Source of the DNA: Pseudovibrio ascidiaceicola
Lineage (GTDB): Bacteria; Pseudomonadota; Alphaproteobacteria; Rhizobiales; Stappiaceae
DNA: 64,000 bases
Assembly (NCBI RefSeq): GCF_900114245.1
Contig: NZ_FOSK01000010.1
Location: 62,001-126,000, forward strand
Reading direction: 5' to 3'
Part shown: positions 55,687 through 64,000 of the stretch, piece by piece
Position numbering within the stretch: the stretch's first letter is position 1
How the letters are laid out: every line of letters starts with the position of its first letter
Notes under the pieces: generated by a model
Seen by the model: the letters and a program-made list of their open reading frames with translations, nothing else
The model's database searches: none
Told to the model about the DNA's origin: nothing
Position numbers and translations under genes: made by a program

Positions 55687-55907
55687 GTTAGGGCCATGCA
55701 AATGGAAGCAGCGCTATTCTAAACAGGTTGACCTAAATCGCGTCAGGGGGTATCTCCCTCTGGCTTCAATCGTTTGACTGCGGGACAGGTGACAGCAAGG
55801 CCTGCAGAGAACAAACGGATTTGGCAATAATTCCAATAAGACAGCACGGAGATGGCGACCACATACTGTGCGGCGCTGAGTTGCTGTTTTGTAAAGCTGG
55901 ATACCCT

Positions 55908-56993
55908 ATGCTGGTTGATGATTTTGATTTTGATCTGCCGCCGGAAAACATTGCGCTCCGCCCGGCAGTTCCGCGTGATAGTTCACGGTTGTTGGTGGTG
56001 CGCCCCGATGGTGAGCAACTGCTGATAGATGATCAGGTGCTGTCTCTGCCTGATCTTTTAGAGCCGGGTGACGCACTCGTCTTTAATGATACAAAAGTTA
56101 TTCCGGCACAGCTGCTTGGCTTCCGCTCACGTGATGGCGTGACGGCAAAAGTTGGTGTGACATTGCACCAGCGGGCCAGTGCCAAGGAATGGCGTGCATT
56201 TGTTCGCCCTGCTAAAAAACTGAAAGTTGGCGATACTGTTCGTTTTGCTTTTGACGAGGAGAGCAAGGATACCGCAGAGCTTTCTGCTGTTGTGACTGAG
56301 AAGTCCGAGGCTGGCGATATTCTGTTCGAGTTTGACCGCTCTGCCGGTGAGCTGGATGCTGCGATTGCGCAGGTGGGCCACATTCCACTGCCGCCTTATA
56401 TTGCAGCCAAGCGTGCTGAAGACGATCAAGACCGCAAAGATTATCAAACCATCTATGCAAAGTATGAGGGTGCTGTTGCTGCGCCCACTGCTGGCTTGCA
56501 TTTTACAAATCAGTTGTTTGCTGCCCTTGAAGAGCGGGGTATTGAGAAACACTTTGTGACGCTTCATGTGGGCGCTGGAACGTTTTTGCCAGTCAAAGCC
56601 GACAAGACTGAAGACCATAAGATGCACTTTGAGTATGGCGAGATCAGCGGTGAGACAGCTGCAGCACTCAATGCTGTACGTGCTCGTGGCAACAAGATTG
56701 TTTCTGTTGGCACAACTTCACTGCGCATACTGGAAAGTTCAGTATCTGAGGATGGCGTGATCACCCCGATTTCTCAGAGCACCGACATTTTTATTACGCC
56801 GGGCTATCAGTTCAAAGCCATTGATGCGCTGATGACCAACTTCCATTTGCCGCGCTCTACGTTGTTCATGCTTGTGAGCGCATTGAGTGGCATGGACGAA
56901 ATGCGCGCTGCTTATGAGCATGCGATCAGCACTGGCTACCGTTTTTACAGTTATGGAGACAGCTCGCTGCTGTTCAAGAAGGCTTCAAAATGA
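55908..56993 (+). CDS. queA: S-adenosylmethionine:tRNA ribosyltransferase-isomerase
   Basis: 361 residues. Adds the cyclopentene precursor ring from SAM to preQ1 at tRNA position 34. The start [30 protein letters not shown] is the QueA signature, with APTAGLHFT and [11 protein letters not shown] in the middle and [17 protein letters not shown] near the end. ATG 55908 is preferred over upstream in-frame codons. Overlaps tgt by four bases (ATGA), so the two queuosine genes are coupled. Confidence 0.96.
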   Translation: MLVDDFDFDLPPENIALRPAVPRDSSRLLVVRPDGEQLLIDDQVLSLPDLLEPGDALVFNDTKVIPAQLLGFRSRDGVTAKVGVTLHQRASAKEWRAFVRPAKKLKVGDTVRFAFDEESKDTAELSAVVTEKSEAGDILFEFDRSAGELDAAIAQVGHIPLPPYIAAKRAEDDQDRKDYQTIYAKYEGAVAAPTAGLHFTNQLFAALEERGIEKHFVTLHVGAGTFLPVKADKTEDHKMHFEYGEISGETAAALNAVRARGNKIVSVGTTSLRILESSVSEDGVITPISQSTDIFITPGYQFKAIDALMTNFHLPRSTLFMLVSALSGMDEMRAAYEHAISTGYRFYSYGDSSLLFKKASK

Positions 56994-58171
56994 CCGAAAC
57001 ATCTCGTGAAACACAGCAGGACACCAAACCGTTCTCCTTTAAACTGCTGAAAACAGATGGCATGGCGCGCCGCGGTGAAATCACAACACCGCATGGTAAG
57101 GTTCGTACGCCTGCATTTATGCCAGTTGGTACTCAGGCGACTGTTAAGGCTATGTATCCGCAGCAGGTGCGTGATCTGGGTGCGGATGTTGTTCTTGGTA
57201 ATACGTACCACCTGATGTTGCGTCCAACTGCTGAACGGATTGCCAAGCTTGGCGGCCTGCACAAGTTTATGGGATGGGACCATACCATTTTGACCGATTC
57301 CGGCGGATTTCAGGTGATGTCTCTGTCTGGTCTTCGCAAGATGACTGAAGAAGGCGTAACCTTCTCGTCTCACCATGATGGGTCTAAGCACTTCATGAGC
57401 CCGGAGCGTTCTGTTGAAATTCAGGGCCTGCTTGGTTCTGATATCCAGATGCAGCTTGATGAGTGTATTGCGCTTCCTGCTGAGAGAGCCGAAGTTGAAC
57501 GTGCGATGCAATTGTCTCTGCGTTGGGCTGAACGTTCCCGTGCTCAGTTTGAGAAAATGGGTGGACCAGAAAAGGGGCAAGGTCTTTACGGTATCGTTCA
57601 GGGCGGTGATGTACCTGATCTACGTGTTGAATCTGCTCAGCGTCTCGGTGAGCTTCCGATGGAAGGTTATTCCGTTGGTGGTCTGGCCGTGGGTGAGCCT
57701 CAAGCCGTTATGCTGAAGATGTTGGAAATTACAACACCAGCGATGCCAAAGGATAAGCCACGATACCTGATGGGTGTTGGTACACCAGAAGATATTCTGG
57801 AAAGTGTCGCGCGTGGTATTGATCAGTTTGACTGTGTGATGCCAACCCGTGCTGGCCGCCATGGCTTGGCCTATACGCGTTTTGGTAAGGTGAACCTGAA
57901 GAATGCCCGTCATTCTGAAGACCCGCGCCCATTGGATGAGCAATCCAATTGTGAAGCAACCTCCAAATACTCCCGCGCTTATCTGCATCATCTGGTGCGC
58001 GTGAATGAAGGTCTGGCGGCAATGCTGTTGACCTGGAATAACCTTGCTTACTACCAGTATCTGATGCAGGGCATCCGTGATGCGATTGATGAAGGTCGGT
58101 TTGAGGAATTCCGCCAGCAGACCAAAGAAGACTGGGCGCGTGGCGATATTGAGCCTTATGTTTGGTCATAA
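56990..58171 (+). CDS. tgt: queuine/preQ1 tRNA-ribosyltransferase with altered zinc site
   Basis: 393 residues. Exchanges guanine-34 for preQ1 in tRNAs with GUN anticodons. The catalytic Asp regions [10 protein letters not shown] and [17 protein letters not shown] are intact. The zinc site differs: in the Zymomonas enzyme Cys318, Cys320 and Cys323 plus a His bind zinc, but here the aligned positions are Ser319, Cys321 and Thr324 (QSNCEATS), with the RAYLHHL His kept. Only two of the four ligands remain. The fold may be held by other contacts, and loss of the site may be shared by relatives. Translationally coupled to queA. Confidence 0.95.
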   Translation: MTETSRETQQDTKPFSFKLLKTDGMARRGEITTPHGKVRTPAFMPVGTQATVKAMYPQQVRDLGADVVLGNTYHLMLRPTAERIAKLGGLHKFMGWDHTILTDSGGFQVMSLSGLRKMTEEGVTFSSHHDGSKHFMSPERSVEIQGLLGSDIQMQLDECIALPAERAEVERAMQLSLRWAERSRAQFEKMGGPEKGQGLYGIVQGGDVPDLRVESAQRLGELPMEGYSVGGLAVGEPQAVMLKMLEITTPAMPKDKPRYLMGVGTPEDILESVARGIDQFDCVMPTRAGRHGLAYTRFGKVNLKNARHSEDPRPLDEQSNCEATSKYSRAYLHHLVRVNEGLAAMLLTWNNLAYYQYLMQGIRDAIDEGRFEEFRQQTKEDWARGDIEPYVWS

Positions 58172-58194
58172 GCTTCAGCGAACATGAAACTATG

Positions 58195-58227
58195 AAGGCT
58201 TGGGTGTGAGAATGCCTAAGCCTTTTC
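58195..58227 (+). terminator. terminator of queA-tgt
   Basis: AAGGCTTGGG pairs with CCTAAGCCTT (one wobble), followed by TTTTC. It overlaps the end of the convergent dehydrogenase gene. Confidence 0.8.
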
Positions 58228-59513
58228 TATAGGCGCCATAGAAGCACATGTTCTGGTGTCTTCTCCCTTTCTAAAAGACCGTGAAGATCCGCCACAAAGA
58301 CTTTTTCTGCACTTAAGTACCGTTCCATCACATGCCAAGGTTCTTCGTTCTCGAAGAAAGCATGATGGGGGACTGCCAGAATAACCGCATCACAGTCACC
58401 TGGCGGAGTTTCCTGGTAGAGCTCAACGCCAAAGTGCTCCTTCGTGTGTTCCGGATCGGCTAAAGGATCAACTGCGAAGATGTGGGCTCCGAAGCGCTCC
58501 AATTCTCGGATCAGGTCGATTACTTTGGAGTTTCGAGTATCAGGCACATCTGCCTTGTATGTGATGCCCAATATGGCAATACGAGGCGGCATGGGGCGTG
58601 CAAGTTTTACGCAACCCTGAATGACTTCTGTTGCAATGAACCGGCTCATGCTTTCATTGGTGCCTCGCCCTGCAAGGATAACCTGAGGGGAGAAGCCAAG
58701 CTGATGTGCTTTATCTGTCAGGTAGTAAGGGTCAACGCCGATGCAGTGACCGCCGACTAAACCGGGATGAAATGGCAGGAAGTTCCATTTGGTTGAGGCG
58801 CCTTCCAGAACATCGCGTGTATCGATGTCCATTGCGTGAAATAGCATGGAGAGCTCATTCATGAGAGCTATGTTCAAATCACGCTGTGTGTTCTCAATGA
58901 CCTTGGCCGCCTCTGCGACTTTGATGGATGAGGCTTTGTAAACACCAGCTTTGACGATCTTTCCATAAAGCTCCGCCAGTGTTTCAAGTGCATCCTCTGA
59001 ACTGGCTGAAACGATTTTGAGCAGGTTGGAAAGTGTGTGTTTTTTGTCGCCGGGATTGATCCGCTCGGGTGAGTATCCGATCTGGAAATCTTTTTGAAAC
59101 CGCAGGCCGGATTCTCGTTGTAGCAAAGGGATCGCAATCTCTTCGGTTGCACCGGGATAAACTGTGGACTCGAAAACAACGATGTCGTTGGGCTTCATAA
59201 AGGCACCAACGACTTTTGAGGCCTTCTTGATCGGGCCGAGATCAGGGCGCTTGGAGATATTTATTGGGGTAGGGACTGCAACAATGTGGATCCGCGCCTG
59301 TCTGATATCAGGCGCGGAATACGTGAGCGTCAGATTTTTGGAAGAAAGAGCCGTCTTGCTGACAGATGCAGTTCTATCATTTCCCTCGAGAAGTTCTTGA
59401 ACACGATGACGATCTATATCGTAACCAATGGTTTTGATACCGGCATGCGCCAGCGCACAAGCAACGGGTAAGCCTACATAACCAAGCCCGACAACTGAGA
59501 CGATTTCTTCCAT
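58227..59513 (-). CDS. nucleotide-sugar dehydrogenase (UDP-GlcNAc/UDP-glucose type, TviB/WbpO-like)
   Basis: 428 residues. Oxidises the C6 of a UDP-sugar to a uronate using NAD. N-terminal Rossmann motif VVGLGYVGLPVACALAHAG. Middle SPERINPGDKKHTLSNLLKIVSA is the form seen in the UDP-N-acetylhexosamine branch. Catalytic Cys in VGGHCIGVDPYYLTDKA near residue 265. Last gene of the galU-epimerase-dehydrogenase operon (21 bases after the epimerase). Substrate is inferred: UDP-GlcNAc or UDP-GalNAc more likely than UDP-glucose on motif grounds. Confidence 0.87.
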   Translation of the reverse strand: MEEIVSVVGLGYVGLPVACALAHAGIKTIGYDIDRHRVQELLEGNDRTASVSKTALSSKNLTLTYSAPDIRQARIHIVAVPTPINISKRPDLGPIKKASKVVGAFMKPNDIVVFESTVYPGATEEIAIPLLQRESGLRFQKDFQIGYSPERINPGDKKHTLSNLLKIVSASSEDALETLAELYGKIVKAGVYKASSIKVAEAAKVIENTQRDLNIALMNELSMLFHAMDIDTRDVLEGASTKWNFLPFHPGLVGGHCIGVDPYYLTDKAHQLGFSPQVILAGRGTNESMSRFIATEVIQGCVKLARPMPPRIAILGITYKADVPDTRNSKVIDLIRELERFGAHIFAVDPLADPEHTKEHFGVELYQETPPGDCDAVILAVPHHAFFENEEPWHVMERYLSAEKVFVADLHGLLEREKTPEHVLLWRL

Positions 59514-59534
59514 AAAATGGCACCTTGGGATGTC

Positions 59535-60545
59535 CTACACATTGTAGTAATCCCGGTACCATTTGACGAAGTTTGCAACCCCTGCCTTTACAGAGGTTTG
59601 CGGTTTGAAGCCGGTTGTTTCAATCAGATCCGTCACATCAGCAAAGGTAGCTGCAACGTCTCCTGGCTGGAATGGCAGGAATTCTTTCTTTGCAGTCATG
59701 CCCAGCGCGTCTTCGATAGCGGCAAGGTAATCCATTAACTGTACTGGATCGCTGTTGCCGATGTTGAAGAGTTGATAAGGGGCGCTGGAGGTCGCTGGAT
59801 CAGCTGCTTTGCCATCCCAATCATCCGTACGTTTTGGCGGAAGGTTCGCAACCCGCACAATACCTTCCACAATATCATCCACGTATGTGAAATCGCGGAT
59901 CATATTGCCGTGGTTGAACAGAGGGACAGGTTTACCCTCTAATATGGCTTTGGTGAACTTGAACAGAGCCATATCTGGGCGTCCCCAAGGACCGTACACG
60001 GTAAAGAAACGTAGGCCTGTGCAAGGGATGTCAAAGAGGTGGGCATAGGAATGGGCCATGGCCTCGTTGGCTTTTTTGGTAGCCGCATAGAATGAAACCG
60101 GATGATTGCCGCCACGGTGCGTTGATAATGGCATCGTCTCATCCAGCCCGTAGACAGAACTGGTGGAAGCATAGACCAGATGCTTTACACCATGAGCGCG
60201 CGCGCCTTCCAGCATGGATAAAAAGCCAGTGACGTTTGCATCGACATAAGATTGCGGGCTTTCAAGCGAATAGCGCACGCCTGCCTGAGCTGCCAAATGA
60301 ATGACCTTTGACGGAGCATGTTGCTTGAAGATGCGCATAACAGCTTCTGCATCTTCAAGTCTGATCCGTTCCTCTGTGAAATGGTTTGAGGATGTGAGGC
60401 GCTTCAGTCGCTCTTCCTTCAGTGTCACGTCATAGTAATCTGTGACACAGTCCAGGCCGATGACATGATAGCCATCTTGTAACAGACGGAGGGCTACAGC
60501 GTTGCCGATAAAGCCGGCAGTGCCTGTTACAAGTACTTTTTCCAT
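59535..60545 (-). CDS. UDP-glucuronate 4-epimerase-like NAD-dependent epimerase
   Basis: 336 residues, extended SDR. GTAGFIGNAVA at the N-terminus, HLAAQAGVRYSLESPQSYVDANVTGF, the STSSVYGLDETMP and YAATKKANE catalytic motif, and FFTVYGPWGRPDMAL match the LspL/Cap1J uronate 4-epimerase branch. It would turn UDP-glucuronate (or its N-acetyl form) to the galacto form used in surface polysaccharides. Seventeen bases after galU. ATG at 60543-60545. Confidence 0.9.
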   Translation of the reverse strand: MEKVLVTGTAGFIGNAVALRLLQDGYHVIGLDCVTDYYDVTLKEERLKRLTSSNHFTEERIRLEDAEAVMRIFKQHAPSKVIHLAAQAGVRYSLESPQSYVDANVTGFLSMLEGARAHGVKHLVYASTSSVYGLDETMPLSTHRGGNHPVSFYAATKKANEAMAHSYAHLFDIPCTGLRFFTVYGPWGRPDMALFKFTKAILEGKPVPLFNHGNMIRDFTYVDDIVEGIVRVANLPPKRTDDWDGKAADPATSSAPYQLFNIGNSDPVQLMDYLAAIEDALGMTAKKEFLPFQPGDVAATFADVTDLIETTGFKPQTSVKAGVANFVKWYRDYYNV

Positions 60546-60562
60546 TTCACGTATCCCGATAC

Positions 60563-61447
60563 TCAGCTGGTTTTTACAAGAAGCTTGTCCAACATTGGGC
60601 GCAGCTGCGCAGCCAGCTCCGAATCATCCAATGCGTAAGCGACATTTGCCGATAAGAACCCTGAGCGAGAACCACAGTCATAAGTTTCTCCACGGAATTC
60701 GACGCCGTGGAAGTCCTGCTGGCCCATCAATGTGAGCATGGCATCGGTAAGTTGGATTTCACCGCCGGCACCTGTGCTCTGGTTTTCCAGGAGACCGAAA
60801 ATTTCTGGCTGCAAGATATAGCGGCCATTGATGTAAAGATTCGACGGCGCAGTTCCCTCTGCTGGCTTTTCAACCATGCCGGTGATGGAGAAGGTGTCGT
60901 CATTGCGTGGAGTATCACGCTCGACAATACCGTATTTGTGTGTCTGGTCCCACGGCACTTCTTCCACTGAGATGATGTTGCCACCATGGTTCTCATAGGC
61001 CTCTACCATTTGCGAGAGACAGCCTTTCGGTGCCTTCATGAGCATATCTGGCAGCAAAATTGCGAAAGGTTCATTGCCGATGATGTCGCGCGCGCACCAG
61101 ATCGCATGCCCCAAACCGAGAGGTTCCTGTTGACGTGTGAAACTGGTTGTGCCTGCGGATGGGCGGATCTTTTCCAGAAGCTCCAGCGCATGGTCTTTGT
61201 TTCTGCGGCGCAGAGTTTCTTCCAGCTCGTAAGCAATGTCGAAGTGATCTTCGATCACCTGCTTATTTCTGCCTGTTACAAATACGATATGCTCAATCCC
61301 GGCAGCGCGAGCTTCATCAACCACGTATTGGATGATAGGCCGATCCAGAATGGTCAGCATTTCTTTTGGAACGGCTTTTGTTGCAGGAAGGAAGCGAGTG
61401 CCCAGACCAGCAACCGGGAGAACAGCTTTTCGTATCGCACGTGTCAT
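60563..61447 (-). CDS. galU: UTP-glucose-1-phosphate uridylyltransferase
   Basis: 294 residues. Makes UDP-glucose, the entry point for the sugar operon. [18 protein letters not shown] at the nucleotide site, [20 protein letters not shown], the catalytic Lys in [15 protein letters not shown], and the standard length. ATG at 61445-61447. First gene of the three-gene operon; a palindrome lies 95 bases upstream. Confidence 0.96.
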   Translation of the reverse strand: MTRAIRKAVLPVAGLGTRFLPATKAVPKEMLTILDRPIIQYVVDEARAAGIEHIVFVTGRNKQVIEDHFDIAYELEETLRRRNKDHALELLEKIRPSAGTTSFTRQQEPLGLGHAIWCARDIIGNEPFAILLPDMLMKAPKGCLSQMVEAYENHGGNIISVEEVPWDQTHKYGIVERDTPRNDDTFSITGMVEKPAEGTAPSNLYINGRYILQPEIFGLLENQSTGAGGEIQLTDAMLTLMGQQDFHGVEFRGETYDCGSRSGFLSANVAYALDDSELAAQLRPMLDKLLVKTS

Positions 61448-61541
61448 ATATTTGAATTCCTTAGGTCAAGGAGATCGAAACAATTATTTTCTTAGCACTT
61501 ATCTGCAGCAAATTAGGCTCGTCAATGGTACCAAATGAAAT

Positions 61542-61553
61542 TGTCCTAGGACA
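61542..61553. promoter_or_regulatory. palindrome in the galU-cysQ divergent spacer
   Basis: TGTCCTAGGACA is an exact 12-base palindrome, roughly centred between two divergent operons (95 bases from galU, 156 from cysQ). Candidate regulator site. Confidence 0.4.
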
Positions 61554-61708
61554 TAATGCTTCGATTGCCCGAAATTTGAATTACTCATTCTTTAGAGATG
61601 TTCATTCGCAGTCAATTATCGCGAAATTGTGAAGCTCTCTTGTTTCTCCAGAACATGCTGTTTTAAAAGTTACTCCAAGATGAACAGAAAGCTATCAAGG
61701 GTGTAATT

Positions 61709-62518
61709 GTGATTGAAGGTTTTAAGCTTGCGGCGCTGGAAGCCGGACAACGAATTCTGGGGATTTATGAGGAAGGCTTTCAGTCAGAGACAAAAGGAGA
61801 CGGTTCTCCGGTCACAATTGCAGACCAGCAAGCCGAAGAAATTATCCTCAATCACCTGTCTACTCTCTGTCCAGATGTACCTGTGATTGCCGAAGAGGCA
61901 ATGGCTGCCGGAATTATGCCAGAAATCGGGTCCCGGTTTATTCTTGTAGACCCTCTGGATGGCACGCGAGAATTCATTAGCCGGAATGGCGAGTTCACAG
62001 TCAATATCGCTTTAATTGAGAATGGAATGCCCACCAAAGGCGTTATCTTTGCCCCTGTGACCGGTGAGCTGTTTTGGGGGCACGTTGGACAAGGTGCCTA
62101 CCGTGCGGAAGTCAAAGGGCTTGAGTTGGGGGAGGCTGTTGAAATGAGCTGTTCTGCCTTTGCTGAAGAGCTGCGGGTTCTTGCTAGCCGATCGCATCGC
62201 AGTGAACGGACCAATGCTCTGTTAGAGAAATTGGAGAACTCGTCGATTGTTGCTGCTGGGTCGTCTTTGAAATTTTGCCGGTTAGCAGAAGGTAAAGCCG
62301 ATTTTTATCCGCGTATGGAGCCGACGATGGAGTGGGATACCGCAGCCGGGCAGGCGATCCTTTGTGCAGCTGGAGGAGCCGTCATTGTCGAGGGTGGAGC
62401 GCCACTTGCATACGGCAAGCTCAAAACCCTTCAGGGCAAGCCTTTCGCAAATCCGTGCTTTTTAGCAGTCGCGGACGAAAAAATTATTTCCCATTATGGC
62501 TTAAGGTCGGGTTGGTAA
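61709..62518 (+). CDS. cysQ: 3'(2'),5'-bisphosphate nucleotidase
   Basis: 269 residues, inositol-monophosphatase superfamily. Removes the 3' phosphate from PAP, a product of sulfate reduction, and recycles PAPS. Metal motifs DPLDGTREFI near residue 81 and WDTAAGQAIL near residue 210, with Glu in IAEEA. Start is GTG 61709 with AAGGGTG upstream. It precedes cysD-cysN, which fits sulfate assimilation. Confidence 0.94.
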   Translation: MIEGFKLAALEAGQRILGIYEEGFQSETKGDGSPVTIADQQAEEIILNHLSTLCPDVPVIAEEAMAAGIMPEIGSRFILVDPLDGTREFISRNGEFTVNIALIENGMPTKGVIFAPVTGELFWGHVGQGAYRAEVKGLELGEAVEMSCSAFAEELRVLASRSHRSERTNALLEKLENSSIVAAGSSLKFCRLAEGKADFYPRMEPTMEWDTAAGQAILCAAGGAVIVEGGAPLAYGKLKTLQGKPFANPCFLAVADEKIISHYGLRSGW

Positions 62519-62589
62519 GCTTCGGCGCATCAATGCTCAACCGTTAAACTCTGGTCCAAGACTTAACGACACGTCCTTTGGAGACCGTG

Positions 62590-63498
62590 ATGGGCATTGA
62601 TAGCCAGTCGCACTTGCGACGACTAGAAAACGAGAGCATTCATATTATTCGCGAGGTAGCAGCAGAGTTTGACAACCCTGTGATGCTTTACTCTATTGGT
62701 AAAGACAGCGCGGTGATGCTGCACCTTGCTCTTAAAGCCTTTTATCCTTCCAAACCTCCATTTCCTCTTTTGCACGTGGATACCACGTGGAAGTTTCAGG
62801 AGATGATTACCTTTCGTGACTACACGGTAGATAAGTATGGGCTCGACCTGATCGTTCACACGAACGAAGAAGGTGTTAAAAACAACATCAATCCATTTGA
62901 TCATGGCAGCTCCAATTATACGCACATCATGAAAACGGAAGCGCTGAAAGAAGCACTCACGCAATACAAGTTTGATGCAGCCTTCGGTGGGGCGCGGCGT
63001 GATGAAGAAAAATCTCGCGCAAAAGAACGCGTTTTTTCGTTCCGTTCTGCGAGCCATGGTTGGGATCCTAAGAACCAGCGCCCGGAACTGTGGTCACTTT
63101 ATAATGGTCGGATCGCCAAGGGTGAGTCTATTCGCGCATTCCCGCTCTCCAATTGGACTGAGCTGGATATCTGGCAGTACATTCTGGCTGAAGGCATTGA
63201 AATTGTGCCGCTCTACTTCTCTGCCAAACGCCCTGTGGTTGAGCGGGATGGTACTTTGTTGATGTTGGATGACGATCGTTTTCGTCTGGAGCCGGGTGAG
63301 AAAGTTGAGCAGCGTGATGTTCGTTTCAGAACTCTTGGCTGTTACCCGCTGACTGGAGCTGTGGAATCCACAGCTGACACTCTTGAGGACATTGTGAGTG
63401 AGATGCTCATTGCACGGACTTCTGAGCGTAGTGGTCGCCTGATTGACCATGACAGCTCCGGCTCTATGGAAAAGAAGAAGCGTGAGGGGTATTTCTAA
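62590..63498 (+). CDS. cysD: sulfate adenylyltransferase subunit 2
   Basis: 302 residues. ATP sulfurylase small subunit: makes APS from ATP and sulfate together with CysN. PP-loop [10 protein letters not shown] near residue 35, [21 protein letters not shown] and the C-terminal [15 protein letters not shown] are family marks. ATG 62590 has GGAG seven bases upstream; TTG 62578 and GTG 62587 are in frame. cysN follows with no gap. Confidence 0.97.
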   Translation: MGIDSQSHLRRLENESIHIIREVAAEFDNPVMLYSIGKDSAVMLHLALKAFYPSKPPFPLLHVDTTWKFQEMITFRDYTVDKYGLDLIVHTNEEGVKNNINPFDHGSSNYTHIMKTEALKEALTQYKFDAAFGGARRDEEKSRAKERVFSFRSASHGWDPKNQRPELWSLYNGRIAKGESIRAFPLSNWTELDIWQYILAEGIEIVPLYFSAKRPVVERDGTLLMLDDDRFRLEPGEKVEQRDVRFRTLGCYPLTGAVESTADTLEDIVSEMLIARTSERSGRLIDHDSSGSMEKKKREGYF

Positions 63499-64000
63499 AT
63501 GAACAAGATCGCGCCAGTGGCAGAAGCTTTTGATCTGTCCACCTATATCAACTCACAAGAGTCTAAAAGTTTCCTGCGGTTTTTGACCTGCGGCAGTGTT
63601 GATGATGGAAAATCCACGCTGATTGGTCGTTTGCTCTACGATACCAAACTGATTTTTGAAGATCAGCTTGCCGCGCTTGAAAAAGACAGTCGTAAGCACG
63701 GAACCGTTGCGGATGAAATTGATCTTGCTTTGCTCGTGGATGGCTTAGAGGCTGAACGGGAGCAGGGGATTACTATTGATGTTGCTTACCGCTTTTTCTC
63801 GACTGAAAAACGGAAGTTTATTGTTGCTGATACGCCTGGGCATGAACAGTATACACGGAACATGGCGACCGGTGCGTCGACAGCAGATCTTGCAATTTTG
63901 CTGGTTGATGCGCGCAATGGATTGCTGACGCAGACACGTCGCCATGCGTTTATTGCATCTTTGCTGGGTGTGCGTCATGTGGTTCTGGCAGTCAACAAGA
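63499..64000 (+). CDS. cysN: sulfate adenylyltransferase subunit 1, 3' end cut off
   Basis: The window ends after 167 codons. The GTPase domain is plain: P-loop [10 protein letters not shown] near residue 32, switch [10 protein letters not shown] near residue 111, and the NK of the guanine motif at the window edge. It drives APS formation by GTP hydrolysis. ATG 63499 directly follows the cysD stop TAA. Whether an APS kinase domain is fused at the C-terminus (CysNC), as in many alphaproteobacteria, cannot be seen. Confidence 0.95.
   Translation, partial: MNKIAPVAEAFDLSTYINSQESKSFLRFLTCGSVDDGKSTLIGRLLYDTKLIFEDQLAALEKDSRKHGTVADEIDLALLVDGLEAEREQGITIDVAYRFFSTEKRKFIVADTPGHEQYTRNMATGASTADLAILLVDARNGLLTQTRRHAFIASLLGVRHVVLAVNK

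Overview
The window is a 64 kb piece of an alphaproteobacterial chromosome of moderate GC content. Gene order, for example erpA-dgt-argS-SPOR-nagZ-scpAB-tatABC-serS-surE-pcm-LytM and uvrA-ssb ... gyrA-coaD-ppi-ppi-queA-tgt, is the conserved backbone of Hyphomicrobiales and relatives. Two copies of a palindromic repeat typical of rhizobial-type genomes, SOS boxes of the alphaproteobacterial GAAC-N7-GAAC form, and a fermentative pyruvate formate-lyase point to a marine facultative anaerobe such as Pseudovibrio (Stappiaceae). The genus is an inference from memory, not a database match. I see no insertion sequence, prophage, rRNA or CRISPR array.

Layout: 1-6.2 kb is accessory metabolism: a cut-off methyltransferase, aroQ, a divergent TetR/MATE efflux pair, a two-gene operon of a class III aminotransferase and a beta-keto acid cleavage enzyme, and a small secreted protein. 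6.2-10.2 kb is the anaerobic pyruvate formate-lyase pair pflB-pflA behind an FNR-type promoter. 10.2-15.2 kb holds a D-amino-acid PLP enzyme, a carboxymuconolactone decarboxylase-like protein, a lipoprotein, an aldo/keto reductase, xthA and a small membrane protein. 15.3-38.3 kb is the housekeeping block: Fe-S insertion, dNTP hydrolysis, arginyl- and seryl-tRNA synthetases, cell-envelope proteins, chromosome condensation (ScpAB), twin-arginine export (TatABC), protein and nucleotide repair (Pcm, SurE), a LytM-type amidase activator, the YajC-SecD-SecF translocase accessory complex, and two proteins related to mitochondrial complex I assembly factors. 38.3-58.2 kb holds trmFO, a transglutaminase-like lipoprotein, a small-RNA locus, uvrA/ssb under SOS control, tRNA-Glu, gloA, a double cold-shock protein, galE, a cation efflux protein, MarC, gyrA, coaD, two cyclophilins and queA-tgt. 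58.2-64 kb holds a nucleotide-sugar operon (galU, 4-epimerase, dehydrogenase) for surface polysaccharide, divergent from the sulfate activation genes cysQ-cysD-cysN; cysN is cut off by the window end.

The most unusual element is at about 40.70-40.87 kb: four consecutive stem-loops which, read on the minus strand, each expose a CCUCCC anti-Shine-Dalgarno loop, just downstream of a TATAAA box. It looks like an alphaproteobacterial anti-SD small RNA (alpha-r14/CcsR type) with four copies of the unit. Other points worth a look are the loss of two of three zinc cysteines in Tgt, the paired SOS boxes between uvrA and ssb, the FNR-class-II-like pflB promoter, the secDF-linked NDUFAF3/NDUFAF6-like pair, and an orphan ABC ATPase set into the scpB-tatA junction.
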